Origin: Petunia secreta
Lineage: Eukaryota; Streptophyta; Magnoliopsida; Solanales; Solanaceae
Length of the DNA: 64,000 nt
Direction of reading: 5' to 3'
Assembly (NCBI GenBank): GCA_029990175.1
Contig: JARKIP010000474.1
Span: 62,001-126,000 of the forward strand
Within the stretch, counting starts at the first letter, position 1. Every line of letters begins with the position of its first letter. Positions 43,966 to 56,323 of the stretch are shown piece by piece. The position numbers were made by a program, and so were the translations under genes. The notes beneath the pieces were generated by a model, which did no database searches, was not told the origin of the DNA, and saw only the letters and a program-made list of their open reading frames with translations.

Positions 43966-44327
43966 CATTATCAAAACACAAATCTGATTAGTGTAAAACA
44001 AAGCTTTTAGAAGGTTTAAAGCAAAAGTAGCAAGAATTAACAAAGCTGAGTAAGGAATTCCTGGAATTTGAAGAGTTTTGCAAGAGTTTTTGGAGAAGTT
44101 TTTCAGAAGTTGTTAAGTGTGAGTTGAAGCAGGTATTTATAAGGCGGAAGTCATCATTGCCTTGGGAACCGCTGAGAAACTGCTGCCCGCACGATGTCTG
44201 ACACGTGTGACAGTGGAAAGTTGAGGCGACGTTTGACGTTTCAAAATGGAGGAACACGAATGCTCCACGTGGTTTCCCGCCAAGAATTCAAGCCACTTGC
44301 CAAGTTTTCACGAACACACGACTTAGC

Positions 44328-44343
44328 AAGTGGGGGGACTATC
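44328..44343 (+). other. Polypurine tract of element E
   Basis: AGCAAGTGGGGGGACTATC immediately precedes TGTACTGG of the 3' LTR. Confidence 0.8.
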
Positions 44344-45514
44344 TGTACTGGTCGATTTCTGTTCGATTACAGTCATCGGTTGTGGTTTTATGAAGAGACA
44401 TTAGTTGACTTCGGAGTCGTTGTGATCGGGGAAGAAATGGTCTCATTCACTTCATGATCGATTATGTGATCATCGCGATCGGATATTTTCGAAGACAGCT
44501 TTCCAATAGATGGCGCAGTTGTCCTTATCCCAAGATTATCGGAACGAATTTAGCGGATTCAGAGGAAGTGGGTTGAAACGTGCAACTACTGGAAGAGAAA
44601 CGTTTGTGTGTGTAAAATTCTTCTAGGGTTGGAACTCTTCATCATTTTCAACCTATAAATAGGTCTTTTTGCTCTGATTTGAGGACACGATTACTGACAC
44701 ATCAAAAGAGCAACACTATTCTAAAATTTTTATTCAGCCACCCAATTACTTTTTGCTTTATTCCGTCAACACACATAGGATTGTTGTTGTCATTAGCAAT
44801 TATTGTATCAAATTCAGCCGCGGCTTGGTTCAAACGTGGAAGAAGGATCATCTCTTTCATTTGAAGCACCATCCTTCGGCTCTTCCATACAATAAGCTTT
44901 TACCGCTTTAATTATTTCTGTCAATTATTTGTTCCGATTGATATTTGCTTTATTTGTCGTTTAATTCGTTCATTACCTCACTATTCTCAGTCTTACCGAT
45001 TTGTTGTCGCTATTCCGATCGCATAATTTAATTCGTCAATTTGCTACCTGTTGAGTTATCCCGAATACATTGTGATCGTTTATTTTATCATATTATTTGA
45101 TTAAGTAGATTCTTGTCGCATTCGTTTGTTATCATATTACGCTCGATCGTCATCGTATTCACCATCATCGTTAAATCTATCGTTGTCATCATAATTAATC
45201 GGAACCGTGCATCTAGTTTAGACGAAATCATCTTGTCGTAATTTTGTCTGTTTGCTATTTACTTCGAATCAGCCTGTTTATACTTGCCTTCGAACTATTT
45301 GTTAGAACTTGACATCGTTAAAATCATATCTAACATCGAATCTGCATCATTGACATCAATACATCATTCGTTTTCGAACTTAACCGTTAAAGCTTAATTG
45401 TTTTATGAACGTAAGCTGCTTATCAATCGAATCAAATTAAGATATAAATGGTCGCCTTAGACTCAACTAAATATACATTTAATTGTAAAACCTGATACAT
45501 TTTTGGGAAATACA
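44344..45514 (+). repeat. 3' LTR of element E
   Basis: 1171 bp, the same ends as the 5' copy; substitutions and a few 1-2 bp indels separate them. AGACT follows. Confidence 0.94.
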
Positions 45515-45882
45515 AGACTTTTAATGATCTTTTTGATCCCATAAGTTTTGCCTGAACAAAGACTTAAGAAACACCGAAATGGGACAACAATGGAATATTC
45601 AATACTTAAATCTCTCTGACAGAGTACAAGATTGCAGTAGGTATGAAGTTCAGCAACTTCTTCACATGGACACTAAACAATTAAGTAAAAGCAAAAGAAT
45701 TCCAGACAATGCTTACAAAGCAATGCAAAATCTAATTGCTTAGAGGGGGAAAAAAATAAAAAAAAGACAACCGACGGACCACACTAACAAAAGCTTCAAT
45801 TCCAGACAAAATCGTAATATGGAGGAGTTGCTACAACTCCAAATCCACTAAGTAGGAAGAATAGCTCTAATGTCGTTTATTT
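45515..45882. other. Laccase 3' flank
   Basis: The laccase 3' UTR (minus strand) should lie here. No clear polyadenylation signal can be singled out in this AT-rich stretch. Confidence 0.5.
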
Positions 45883-48114
45883 TTAGCATTGTGGTAGATC
45901 TGGTGGGGGTGGCTCCATAGTCTGTTTCTCTCCTTCCCCATTTTCGACAATGAACGCCATACCCAGACCCCATGCCAAATGGGAATCAATATGGCAATGC
46001 ATCAGCCAAAGCCCTGTTAAAATAAATCAAATCAGAATAACTTTCAGCTTGAATAAAGTTTTGAAGGTAATATATCATTATGATAATTTAGCCACTTACC
46101 AGGATTATCAGCTACAAAGCGAATAACAGCCCATCCACCAACAGGCACATCAATTGTGTTCCTAACTGGAGGATCAACCAAGTTAAATTTAGCAGTATCA
46201 GCCTGTGGATTGAAGTTGCCAAAACCTTGTCCAACAACCCAGAAATGATATCCATGAAGATGAATCGGATGGTCCTCCGTTGAGAAGATAGCAGTATCTT
46301 GCAACACAATTTGTACATTGGAACCAAACTTGAGCTTGTACAACTTAGTCCCAAATCGTGGCTGCCACAGTCCTCTCGAAACATTTCCCGTATAATCAAA
46401 TTTTACAGGTGGAACAGGAGGGAAATCCAAGGTATAAATCCCAGGAATGTTTTGGTAATAAGCCTGCAGCAATGAGGTTCTTCTAGGAAAAACAAAAGAG
46501 ATATTGTTCATACTAGCAGCAAAGCGTGTATTATTAGGCCCTTGACATCTAGGACCAGGAGCGCAATTCACCAAGCCTAATCCAACAGTGACGAACAAGT
46601 TCTCATCAATCTGGTTAGGTACTCTAATATTATTTTTAGGAATGCTCCTCATTTGGCTAGTGAAAGCAGTGACAGAATTTGTATCGTTAAAGAATGGAAG
46701 CTGAGGCAAAAAAGGCCTTGAATTTGCCCGCGACCTAAGATTCGTGTACTCAAGAATAGCAGTGGTGGTAGTGTTGTCAAATGGAGCATTTTGAGCTGAG
46801 GCATAGGCACGAGCTGCCATGTAATAACGCGCAGGTGGCTGATCAGCAGTGAGAATTACATTGGTGGTTTGGCCAGGTCCAACCATAATAACATTGGTCG
46901 TAAAAGGCTTGTTATAAGCAGCATCAGCTTCCACCACAATCAATTTGTGGTTGGCAACCGAGAAAAAGAGCTGTTGATTGAGTGCAGAGTTGATAACCCT
47001 TAATAGTACGGTTTCTCCAGGATTCACTAAAAGTTTAAGAGTATCTGCAACAACATTATGAGTTAGTAATTTTACAATTGATTAATCGTTTCCTCTTGCT
47101 AGGTAATTTTGGCTCCAAAAAATTTTTAAAAAAAAAAATTACACTAAGACACTAAGAACCTTGGCTAGAGCATCTGTAGAGGTCACCAGGTTGACCGTTA
47201 ATAGTGTATGCATCAGATACATTAGGAGCTGCTCCTGTGAACTGTGTTTGTCTTTGAAGTGCAATAATGTCTCTGTTCCACCATTCCCCTGAAAAGAGAA
47301 AAAATATTCTTGCATCAGTTTTGTATATTAAGTCAAATAATAATAATTTTCAAAAACAAAGTAAAGAAAAAAAAAGGTTGTACCAAGAACAATAGGGATG
47401 TCTTTTTTGGGCTGTGAGAAAGGAAATTGAGAACCCTGTTTTGGCAAGATAACAAGTGCCCCATAAACAGTTGCTCTAAGCCATCTACTGTGAGCATGCC
47501 ACCACAATGTACCCTCTTGTTCTTCAATAGTGAACCTGTATGTGTAAACTCCTCCTGGTTTTATTGGACATTGTGTCACATACTCTGGTCCATCTGCCCA
47601 TGGAGTTCTCATTTGACGAATTCCATGCCTGTATCCGAGGAAAAAAAAAAGAACGAAAAAACAGACTTCTTAGTTCAAAGTTACTAGTGTCTAGTTCCAT
47701 TGCATGTTGCAACGTTAAAATCTACTGTCATTACCAATGAATGGTAACATTGTATCTTGCTTTATTCACAACAGTAACAATAAGTTTATCCCCATTTCGA
47801 ACTGTCAAGGTTGGCCCTGGGAATTGTCCATTCACTGTTATTATAGTCTTGGTTCTGCACAGTCTTGTTATCCTGGTTTCTTGAACCTGTTCAAACATTG
47901 ATTTATGCCACATTATATCTCAAGCAAAAAGTGGAAATATTATCTAGAAAATGAAAGAGGGAAAATCAAATATGAAGCAGTAGGTGACTAGCTAGGGACA
48001 TACAACAAATTGATGGTCGTGAACATCTGCATTTGCATATCTCGCTAGTACACTTAGTATAACTATAACAGTTGCCATGAGGCCATTGAACAATGCCTTT
48101 TTTGAAGTCTCCAT
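45883..48114 (-). CDS. Laccase (multicopper oxidase), six exons, 570 aa
   Basis: Exons on the minus strand: 48114-48004, 47886-47735, 47628-47384, 47288-47160, 47044-46100, 46013-45883. All introns are GT-AG, phases agree and the sum is 1713 bp. Laccases oxidise phenols, including monolignols, in the apoplast with reduction of O2 to water. Residues 1-29 look like a signal peptide with cleavage after ANA. The four copper motifs are present: HWHG (split by intron 2), WWHAHSRW, HPIHLHGYHF, and HCHIDSHLAWGL with Leu at the axial T1 position. The length is normal for plant laccases (about 560-590 aa). No stop or frame break is seen. It is probably functional; I cannot assign the paralogue. Confidence 0.95.
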
Positions 48115-48174
48115 CTCTCTTCTTTTACTTTAACACTTGACTACTGTGTGATACGAGGAATCATGGAGTTTGCC

Positions 48175-48182
48175 TATTTATA
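48175..48182 (-). promoter_or_regulatory. Probable TATA box of the laccase
   Basis: TATAAATA on the minus strand, about 60 bp upstream of the ATG at 48114. This spacing would give a 5' UTR of roughly 30 bp. Confidence 0.6.
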
Positions 48183-50142
48183 CCGCTAGATGGAGGGAAC
48201 TGAAAGCTTAGTCTAATTATTTTAAAAATATTACTGACATATTTGGTGGTACAGTAGTAAGGAGTCAAACAGGAACTTTGGAAAGTTTTAGGCAACTTAG
48301 TCCAACTAAATGGAGGATTTGGTGCACCCACTGACTTGCTTCTCTTTCAATTCTTAATTACACCAAAAATCTTTCCCTTAGATTAGTATGTGTGAGTGTT
48401 GTGTAAATAATGCAAGACTAATGGTTCCTGTCACTCTCTCACGGTTATTTTTTTCAAAGTTTCTCATTAAGTACATAAGTAATATGATATTAACTTGATT
48501 TCCGTTTTACTCTCTTCTTGAAGTTATTTGTCTACTTACTTTTCATCTGTGAGTCGCTATACTGACATTTGTCAAAATAATTTAAATTTATAAGGACGCA
48601 TGGTCAATCCAGTTGAAAAATATAATACGCGATTAGTTAAGGAGAAGATTTTATCCAAGACTATTTGTTAACCAAACAATAGAAAAGGTAAACCAATGTA
48701 AGGCAAGCATACGGAACCCATTAGGACATTACTAGTACTACTATATTTACTGTCAACACAACAATCAATTTCATAAATGGAAGTCTTCTAACGGATTTAT
48801 TTCTTTTTTTGAGGCATACAAGCACGCATGCAGAGGGAAAGTTAAGTATATACTGAAATTTGAAGAATTTCACACTATTAGTGCAAGTGCTAACGCGTTG
48901 AGGTTAATATTATAGTTTTTAGATTATCAAATCATGCTTGGTATGAAAGGTAACCTACTATTATAGTCCATCTAACATGATAGTGTAAAAAATACACACT
49001 ATCAGTGCACCCTTCTTTCTAGATATAGTATGATAGGAGAATTCAATCTGCAGTGTTTTTGGATTAACAAGAACTCTAATGTCCTCCGAATCACACCGTG
49101 TTTACACCAAATTTTCTGGACTTCTATTTCATCTTCTTTTTCCTTTTCAAAAATACCTAGTTTTCTAAAATTTGAAGGTGCCCTATAATGTAGTAATTCT
49201 ATTATTCTTTCGAGAGAATAATTTTGGAATATAAGGACTCATAAGGAGTACAAGGTAAATATAAGGAAATTCTATACTTGACAATACAATCTGGCCTATT
49301 TTATACAATTTGGACATAAAATTTGGAACCTTTTTTTCAAAGGAAATTTCAAATACTATTTTTTTATAAAACATCTTCAAATCCCATAAAGTGGTTGAGA
49401 GCAGTTTTTGCGAGGAAAATTTTTTTCACTCACAAAATTTCAACTTTCTTTCAAGTGAAATGCATGTTCAAACATATGTTCCAAAAATTATTTTTTAACT
49501 CAGTCGATGGGAATGAATCCATGTTCAAATCTTATAACTTCAAATTATTTTTTCGAGTAAACGCTAAGCCAAATCTTCTTAATACAAAGCAGAGGTTGAA
49601 TTGGTTGGTTGGTTTGGGTGGATTTAAGGAGATGTTGTCTAGTACTGTTGTCTAGTAGTCTCATCTATGGTTTTCTCTTCTTTTTTAATCTTTTACAAAG
49701 TTTGTCATTTACTGACTTGCCCTCTACTTTATGAAAATCAACAGCATCTAGAACGTCATTTTTATTTCACAGTTTAAGTAGCTTGATTTATTTCGCTTAG
49801 ATTACCGACATTTGACTAGATTATTACTAGCTTTATTTTTTTAATATTGACGAGTAGGTTATTATTTTTGGTCTATTTTAGGTAAAAATTCGAGTTCTAA
49901 GTAGTCGTTCATTTACCACTCCAACTTCATATTATCGAGCTAACATTACAGGTTATGCACACCACCTAGGTTAATTAACTTCTAAAAACTATAAAATTGG
50001 ACGTCTATTTGACGTGAAAGTTGATTAAAGGAAAACGATCTTGGATGAAGCAAATAATCATCTACATATTTGGATCTTCATAAATTACATATCAGACGGA
50101 TAGGAAAAAAATTATCGTCATTTCTAATTAGTACAATGAGTA
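48183..50142. other. Laccase upstream region
   Basis: AT-rich intergenic DNA without a supported gene. Repeated AGTGTAAAAAATACAC-like pieces near 48870-49010 may be a small inverted-repeat element, but I cannot define its ends. Confidence 0.4.
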
Positions 50143-50249
50143 ACAACAACAACAGCAATATATTTAGTGTATTCCACTACCCATAAATAGAATCTGGAAA
50201 GGATGGGATGCACACAAACCTTACCCCACCAAGATGAGGAGGCTGTAAG
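50143..50249 (-). mobile_element. TS-like SINE fragment, 5'-truncated, with 15-bp target duplication
   Basis: It starts with AACAACAACAACAGC, the complement of a TTG-repeat tail, and continues with a degenerate form of the tRNA-derived TS SINE 3' part (ACCTTACCCC-like region near 50217). TTAGTACAATGAGTA stands at 50128-50142 and again at 50250-50264. Family naming rests on memory. Confidence 0.75.
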
Positions 50250-50264
50250 TTAGTACAATGAGTA

Positions 50265-51820
50265 TATGACATATTACCATGCCATAACTGCAACTAGAAA
50301 ATAATTTCTCACTTCACACAAGTTTTGCTTGAGATGTAGCAACCAAAGCTTGACTTAAATTAGTCAAATTCTTCCGGTAATTTGAACGAATCTTAATCGA
50401 TTAAATAACCAGAAGATACCGTTTAGACAACCTTAGAAATGCCAGAAAAAAATTCGCATATTTTTACTAGATTTGGAAAACTTTTGTCTTTCACAAATTT
50501 AACGCGCTATTACTTCACATACAATGTAGGAGAAATGCATGTGTACACTCCACCCTCTCCTGACCTTACTTGTTGGATGAAATTGGGTATGTTGTTGTTG
50601 CTGTACTTTTTTTTTTTTTTTTTTACACACTAGATTATAGATTTTTGAATCACAATGCTCATATGTCTTGCATAAAATTCTATAAAAAATGAGAAACTTA
50701 AATAGGAAGTAGAAAACTTGAAAAGTATACTATGATACCTTCGTATTTATGATTGTTTAAGATAAATATAGGCAAATAAGGATTTGATTTTAAACTACTT
50801 TTTTGTACATTTATATGTAAAAATAAAAAAAGTAATATTTTGTAAGAATAGGTTGATTAAAAATTTTGGAACATTTGGAATAATTACAAAACCAGTAACA
50901 ACTTAAGCTCAAAAACGTTTTCAAATTTCAAACATTTTAATAGGGGTATTGTTGGTGATCGGGTATTAACATACAAAGAAGATTATCAGAACTTTGAATA
51001 GAAGAAAAACCGACGAATACGTGAATGAAAATTATAGTGATGAAATAATCTTTAACAATTAGTTGGCTAGGCAATTATAGATTGTAGGCAGATTTAGTTA
51101 AAAAGATTAGAATGTCTGTTGCTCAAATACTAGAGTGCGAGTACTTTTCTTTTCTTTTTTTTTTTTTTTTTTGGTGACAGTGCGCTAAACTTTGACAGTT
51201 TAACTTTAGATTGGAGGAAGGTGAAAGATGACTTTCAGCCACAAAGGCGAATAAATTGAGCAAGATAAGTAATATTCACACCGTTTGTAGAAGACACCAC
51301 AGGGAAGTAGCGTACCAGAACCCCTCAAATTTTTTTTAAGTGGCAGGTCCTTCTTTTCCCTTTTTATTTTTTTATAAGGATGATTAGAACTAATCACGGA
51401 TCAAATTAGTGGTTTTAAAACTTGTGGGTCGTTATTCAAACAACTGAAAATCATCATTTCAAATCTTGGAACTACCAAAAAGAAGCCCGCGTGTCTCTCT
51501 CTCTTCTTCTTCCATAACTCCCCACTTCACAACACACAACTTGCACGAACACTCAACCAAAATTCTCTCAATATCTCCATCATTCCACATTTTTTCAAGC
51601 AATCCGACCATCAAAACAATATATATTCGCAGTGTATTGACCATCAAAAAGGTAAATATTGTCTTTGCTTTTTAAACTGTGGTGTAAATTTAAAACCTAA
51701 GTTTTTTTATTTATTTCTTCGTCATCAGTGATTAAAGCTGTTTTGGGTGTGTGTTTTTGAACAAAAAGTGTAATATTGTGTAGAAATTGAATGGCATTAT
51801 ATTTTTCTATGGGGAAAGAA
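50265..51820. other. Intergenic region left of the MULE
   Basis: No gene supported. It holds the second SINE fragment (50528-50612), poly-T runs near 50610 and 51160, and probably the undetermined left end of the MULE. Confidence 0.4.
50528..50612 (+). mobile_element. TS-like SINE 3' fragment
   Basis: GTGTACACTCCACCCTC, a CTTACTTG...GGGTATG segment and a TTGTTGTTG tail match the same SINE 3' end in the other orientation. No target duplication was found. Confidence 0.6.
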
Positions 51821-52075
51821 GTTCCGAACTACAAAAAGGGATTCGTTGTTCTAATAAAATATTTAGGATTTTATATGGTTGTTCCTTTTCTGGTTTTTGT
51901 GTGAACCAACACTACTTTATTTGTTTGCAAATAAAAGTGATTTGCAGTTATACGTCGTTGTTTCGAACATCCCTAAATAATTCACAACAACTCATAAGGT
52001 GTTAAGAACATCTCATTGGACTTTCATGCTTTTCTGTAACTAAAATGTGGAAATTTTATATTTTTTTATAGAAAA

Positions 52076-52917
52076 ATGGTAAATTTACGGTCGAGAAAAT
52101 TAACACAGCAGAAAGATGAAGTTGAGCCAAAGAAGAAGCCTACAAGCAGGGAATTTCTAAAAGAAAGGCTCCTGAGCCGAAGAAGAAGCCTACTTCTACT
52201 GCTCCTAGGCCTAGTACTCCTAGTTCCGAACATACTCCTACAGATGTAGAACCTACTCCTAAACGCCCAAAAACAAGGAGAAAATTGGTTGTGGAGAGTG
52301 ACAATGACGAAGAAGTTGGTACTCAAAACCAAGGGAAAGCAGGTGCTCAATAAGAGGAAAGTCAGAGCCCAGCACGAAGTTACCATTTAAGTAGAGGTGG
52401 GGAGGCTTTGGAGAGGGTTGCAGATGAGGGTGAAAAAAGAGAGGATTTAGATGACGTCGCTCTTGGTGAACTGTTAAAAAGTAACTTTTTGAACCCTAGA
52501 GAGGAATATGGTGATCGTGAGAAAGATTCTAAAGAAAAGGAAGACGAATCAGGTGGAAAAGTTGGTTCTGCAGAAAAAGATGAAGATGGTGATGATCTTG
52601 GTAAGGATTCTAGAGAAAAAGGAGAAGAAGTAGACGAGTCGGGAGATGGTTCAAAAAGCAATAAAAGAAGAAGAAGAGAGCTGGAGGATGAAGTTTTAAA
52701 AAGAAATTTCTTGAGGGATCGTGTAAAAGTAGTTAAAATAGGTGGGGATGTTGAAAAGGATGCAGGTGAAGATGTTGTAGATGAGAAGGAAGCAGAAGGA
52801 ACATCTGAATTGAAGGTGGAGAAGCCCCAGGTTTTAGTTGAATTGAAACTCGTGACGGTTCAGAACATCCATATGAATGTTCTAAATGACTTTCTAATGT
52901 TCCCAACATCTAGATGA
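52076..52917 (+). pseudogene. N-terminal low-complexity part of the MULE DUF1985-Ulp1 gene
   Basis: An ATG at 52076 opens MVNLRSRKLTQQKDEVEPKKKP. A frameshift near 52160 and a TAA at 52351 follow. The frame then runs to 52917 as an acidic/basic, Lys/Glu-rich sequence with nuclear-signal-like clusters (KRPKTRRK, NKRRRREL). Highly charged N-termini are usual for these proteins. No domain is recognised in this part. Confidence 0.6.
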
Positions 52918-52985
52918 AGGCTGGAAGCATTCATCGAGTCGTTCTGAACATCCTAACTAAGGTGTTCCAAAATCTTAATTAGTCG

Positions 52986-53395
52986 TTCAGAATATCTACA
53001 CCTATATGTTCTAAATATTTTATTGTTTTCCTATAATGTCATTTATTATCGTTCTAATTTATTTTATTGATTATACTCTAAAATTATGTGCAGTATGAAG
53101 ATGTTGGTCATCTTTATTTGAGCAAGATGGTTGATAAACTCTATACCACCTACTTGGTCAATAAGCCTGCTCTTCAGTCGAAGATTACTGTTCAGAACAT
53201 CTGCACCTATATGTTCTGAACATTTTATTGTTTTTCTGTAATGTCATTTATTATCTTTCTAATTCATTTTATTGATTATACTCTAAAATAATGTACAGTA
53301 TGAAGATGTTGGTCATCTTTATTTGAGGAAGATGGTTGATGAACTCTATACCACCTACCTGGTCAGCAAGCCTGCTTTTCAGTCGAAGATTGCTG
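52986..53395 (+). repeat. 205-bp tandem duplication across an intron-exon border
   Basis: Copies 52986-53190 and 53191-53395 both hold the intron end, the acceptor GTACAG or GTGCAG, and the exon start YEDVGHLYL. The second copy continues into the real DUF1985 exon. Each copy carries motif sites (GTTCAGAAC type). Confidence 0.88.
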
Positions 53396-54288
53396 TTCGA
53401 TCGTCATTGGCCAGGGGCATGAAGGAGTTCAAATCTGTTTTGAAAATCTTGGCTTTGAGAAAGGATTTTTCTCATAGTTGTTTTAGTCACTTCTTGCAAT
53501 TGCTTGATTATCCATTGTTTGGTACAAAGATAGTGCATAACCTCCTCTTGAGAAGGATTCTGTGTAAGAAGGAAAAAGAGGTATGGATTGCCTACAATAG
53601 ACTGGCGGTACGTTTTGGCCTATCTGAATTTACATTGATGACAGGGCTAAACTGTGGTGCTTATCCAACACGATATTACTTAGCAGAAATGAAAGAGAAT
53701 GGGAAGGCATTGTGGAACTTGGTTGTTAGTTTTGCCAATGAGGAGAAGAAGGAGAAGGAGAAATGGGGGAGAAGAAGCCAGAGGTGTCACCCTCACCTAG
53801 CAAGAGGAAGTTCAATAAGCCCAAAATTGAAATGGAGCCGTTGAAAAAGAAAGTTGTATCGGGTGCTGACTTGCTTGAATACATCAAGTCTAAAAATGCA
53901 CCCAAGTAATGGTTGTTTAATCTGTGTATGGCATAGTTTGCTCATATAATTCTTTACGCAAAGGATTCCAAATATGGGATAGAGGAATGGGTGGTGTGCT
54001 TAGCCGCTGATCTTGACGTATTCTAGAGTTATCCTTAGGGTAGGATGAGCTATGAATTAACCGTTAGTTATCTGACAAAGCCAATGGAAGTCCGTGCGGC
54101 CAGTTTAAGTCAGTCATACAATCTTTATGGCTTTCCCTAGGCATTCATGGCCTGGGCTCATGAAGCTATACCCGACTTGAGGTCAAAGGGTTTTCCAACA
54201 TATAAAGCAATCCCAAGGATGATAAAATGGTTTAGTGAGAAGGCCGAGAGAGACACACACATGATGTTTGAAGAACATGATTATCTTG
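53299..54288 (+). pseudogene. DUF1985 domain of the MULE gene
   Basis: The exon begins after GTACAG at 53298. The domain core is KDFSHSCFSHFLQLLDYPLFG ... VWIAYNRLAVRFGLSEFTLMTGLNCG (about 53465-53660), typical of DUF1985. After a frameshift near 53765 and a probable intron after about 53905, the next exon continues with DLDVF-stop-SYP-stop-GRMSYEL ... YNLYGFP-stop-AFMAWAHEAIP. The three stops are TAG where family members have Trp. The exon ends at about 54288 before GTAAGT. DUF1985 proteins include, to my knowledge, the VANC anti-silencing factors of VANDAL elements. Confidence 0.78.
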
Positions 54289-54630
54289 TAAGTATCCCAT
54301 TTTCTATTTATCTTATGATGTGTTTGGAACATCTATGTTGAAATTGAGATATTTCTCTTAGAAGTTCGTTACAACACTGAAACGTTCGAAACATCTTACC
54401 ATGAAACCTCTCTCGTCGATCTATTTCATCACTCGTAGAAGTTCGGAACATCGATGGTAGATGTTCATAAACATCATTGAGACGTTCGAAGTTTTTTTGT
54501 TAGTTTGTTACAAACATCTTAGAATAACTTTTTAAACTTAAATTTTTAAACTTTATTTGACATTATTTTTTATTTTTTATTTTTTTTGGTATATTAACAA
54601 GTTGGTCACCCTTTCCTCATTCCTACAGAT

Positions 54631-55480
54631 GATGAGCTGGAGCAGGATTTCTTTCAAGATATTGTGCCCTTTATTGATATTGAGGATGAGTTTGTTGATC
54701 TTTTATGCGAAAGCTTGGCAGATACCGCCAGCATTGCTCTTGTTGGTGGCACTACAATGTCTATTTTCAAGAACAATCATGGCACCCCTCTATGACACGT
54801 GATAGCAGATAGAGTGAAAGTTGAAGGAGAAGAAAAGAAAGATGAAGATATGGATGACGAAATTGATAGGATGTTTGGAAGTGATGGTGAATATGATGGG
54901 GAGAAATTTGAACAGGGAATTAATTGTTTGCACTTTGTGAATGTTAAAGAGGGAAACAAAGCTGATGGTGCTGGTGAATATGATGATGAATATGAAATTG
55001 GCATTTCGAGATCAGTTGCAGAGGCTGCAAATGTGATAAATACAGCGGATGGAGGGAAGTAACGAAGCAAAAGATTATGGTAGCTAAGAAACCCAAAGGT
55101 GATTTTGGTGGTGATGGATTCGACATTTCCAAATGTAGCAGTTGCAAATGCAAAGAATGCAACCATTGGTGTAAAGGCATGGATATGGAGATAGCGGTCA
55201 TGCCGGCAACAATCAAAGATTTGAAGAACAAAAGAATTATTAAACCTGTAAAGGCTGTGATATCACCATACATAGAAGAGAAGAATAGAGGAAAAAAGAA
55301 GCAGGAGAAAGTTTCTCAGAGGTTACATCTGGACAGTGGATGTCCTGAAAGAGTTTATGAAGAAGAAGAAGATATCAAAAAATTCTGTATTTCTTGGGAT
55401 GCCAATGAATCACAAAAATTTCAAATTGTTGACAGACAAGACAGAGTGGCTGTGAGACATTGTAAGCTTTATTTTTTTAC
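54631..55480 (+). pseudogene. Middle part of the MULE DUF1985-Ulp1 gene
   Basis: An acceptor TTCCTACAG precedes an acidic frame (DDELEQDFFQD, then EGEEKKDEDMDDEIDRMF). A second frame from 55077 has a Cys-rich patch CSSCKCKECNHWC (about 55135-55172) and basic sequence up to VAVRH before a donor-like GTAAGC at 55461. Stops and frame changes separate the pieces. The Cys patch could bind metal; this is a guess. Confidence 0.5.
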
Positions 55481-55689
55481 TGATTTTCTAAATTTCTTTT
55501 TTGTTGTTCGAAAAATATTATATGAGTTCCGAATATCTAACATGTGCTTATAACTACTCACAAATTTCTAACATCTCATGAATTTCTAGAAAATATGACC
55601 TATGTTCAGAACATCTATATGAGATGTTCTGAACAACTGGACACTCTAACACTCACTTACCCCGATTTGTTTTTCTCTATTATTTATTC

Positions 55690-56323
55690 TGCAGTATATT
55701 GAAGCTGTGATGACCATGATGAGGGAGAGGCGTCTGAATTATCCCACCATTACGATGAGGTTGATATCATTCTGGATCTTGCATTTTTGTCAAACATTGC
55801 CAAACGCTACGTCCAAATGGTAGAAGATGCAAAGAAATAAAATCTTATGTTGGATCTGTTGTTGAAAAAGTATGTGTTTGATGATGAATTCCTTAAATAT
55901 GCTCATGGAAAGCTACCCTAACCAGGGGGTAGGTGTTGGGCTGGTGCAAAGAGGATCATCACCATCTACAACATCAACAGTACCCATTATGTGACGGTGG
56001 TGTTTGACATGGTAGAAGCCAAGATTGTGGTGTATGATTGCAATTTGGGAGTTTACGATGATGACGCATTCATGGAAGTTATGATGCTCATTCCCTGCAT
56101 GTTCCCAATCTATGTCAGAAATTCAAAGTTCTTCAAAGACTTGGATCCCAAACTGAAGGAACGAGACATGTGGGGGTTTGAGAGACTGCCACAAAACCTT
56201 TGTCCACAAAATCTAAATGGCACTTCATGTGGAGTTTACTCCTTGATGTACATTAAAAATGTGCTCACAAACACCCCCAAGGACAGAATATGTGATAATA
56301 TGGCAGATGATTTGAGGGAATGA
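55690..56323 (+). pseudogene. Ulp1-like (C48) cysteine protease domain of the MULE gene
   Basis: The C-terminal catalytic fold is clear: STHYVTVVF (His codon at 55984), IVVYDCN (Asp, about 56035), LPQN (Gln, about 56200) and GTSCGVYSLMYI (Cys codon at 56228). Ulp1 enzymes cleave SUMO-like proteins; the role of these TE-coded copies is unknown. Stops upstream (about 55838 and 55919) break the exon. The frame from 55991 to 56323 is open. Confidence 0.82.

Larger units (their letters stand above)
27557..45514 (+). mobile_element. Element E: Tat-lineage Ty3/gypsy retrotransposon, complete, hosting element C
   Basis: LTRs 27557-28723 and 44344-45514 begin TGTA and end TACA. AGACT flanks the element at 27552-27556 and 45515-45519. 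The primer site is the TGGCGCCCACCGTGGGG type, not iMet. Lineage marks of Tat elements (Retand, Ogre, Grande) are present: a second, archaeal-type RNase H after the first, tandem repeats behind pol, and an antisense gene before the 3' LTR. The LTRs differ by about 20 changes in 1167 bp by eye. Element C (32028-37595) splits its RT. Several stops and frameshifts are seen in pol. Confidence 0.93.

Noticed and set aside
47100..47160. A-rich run and possible break in the laccase
   Set aside because: It lies in intron 4; the exon borders on both sides join in frame.
49316..49655. 110-codon open frame upstream of the laccase
   Set aside because: AT-rich, Phe/Lys-biased, no domain; it looks like decayed repeat DNA.
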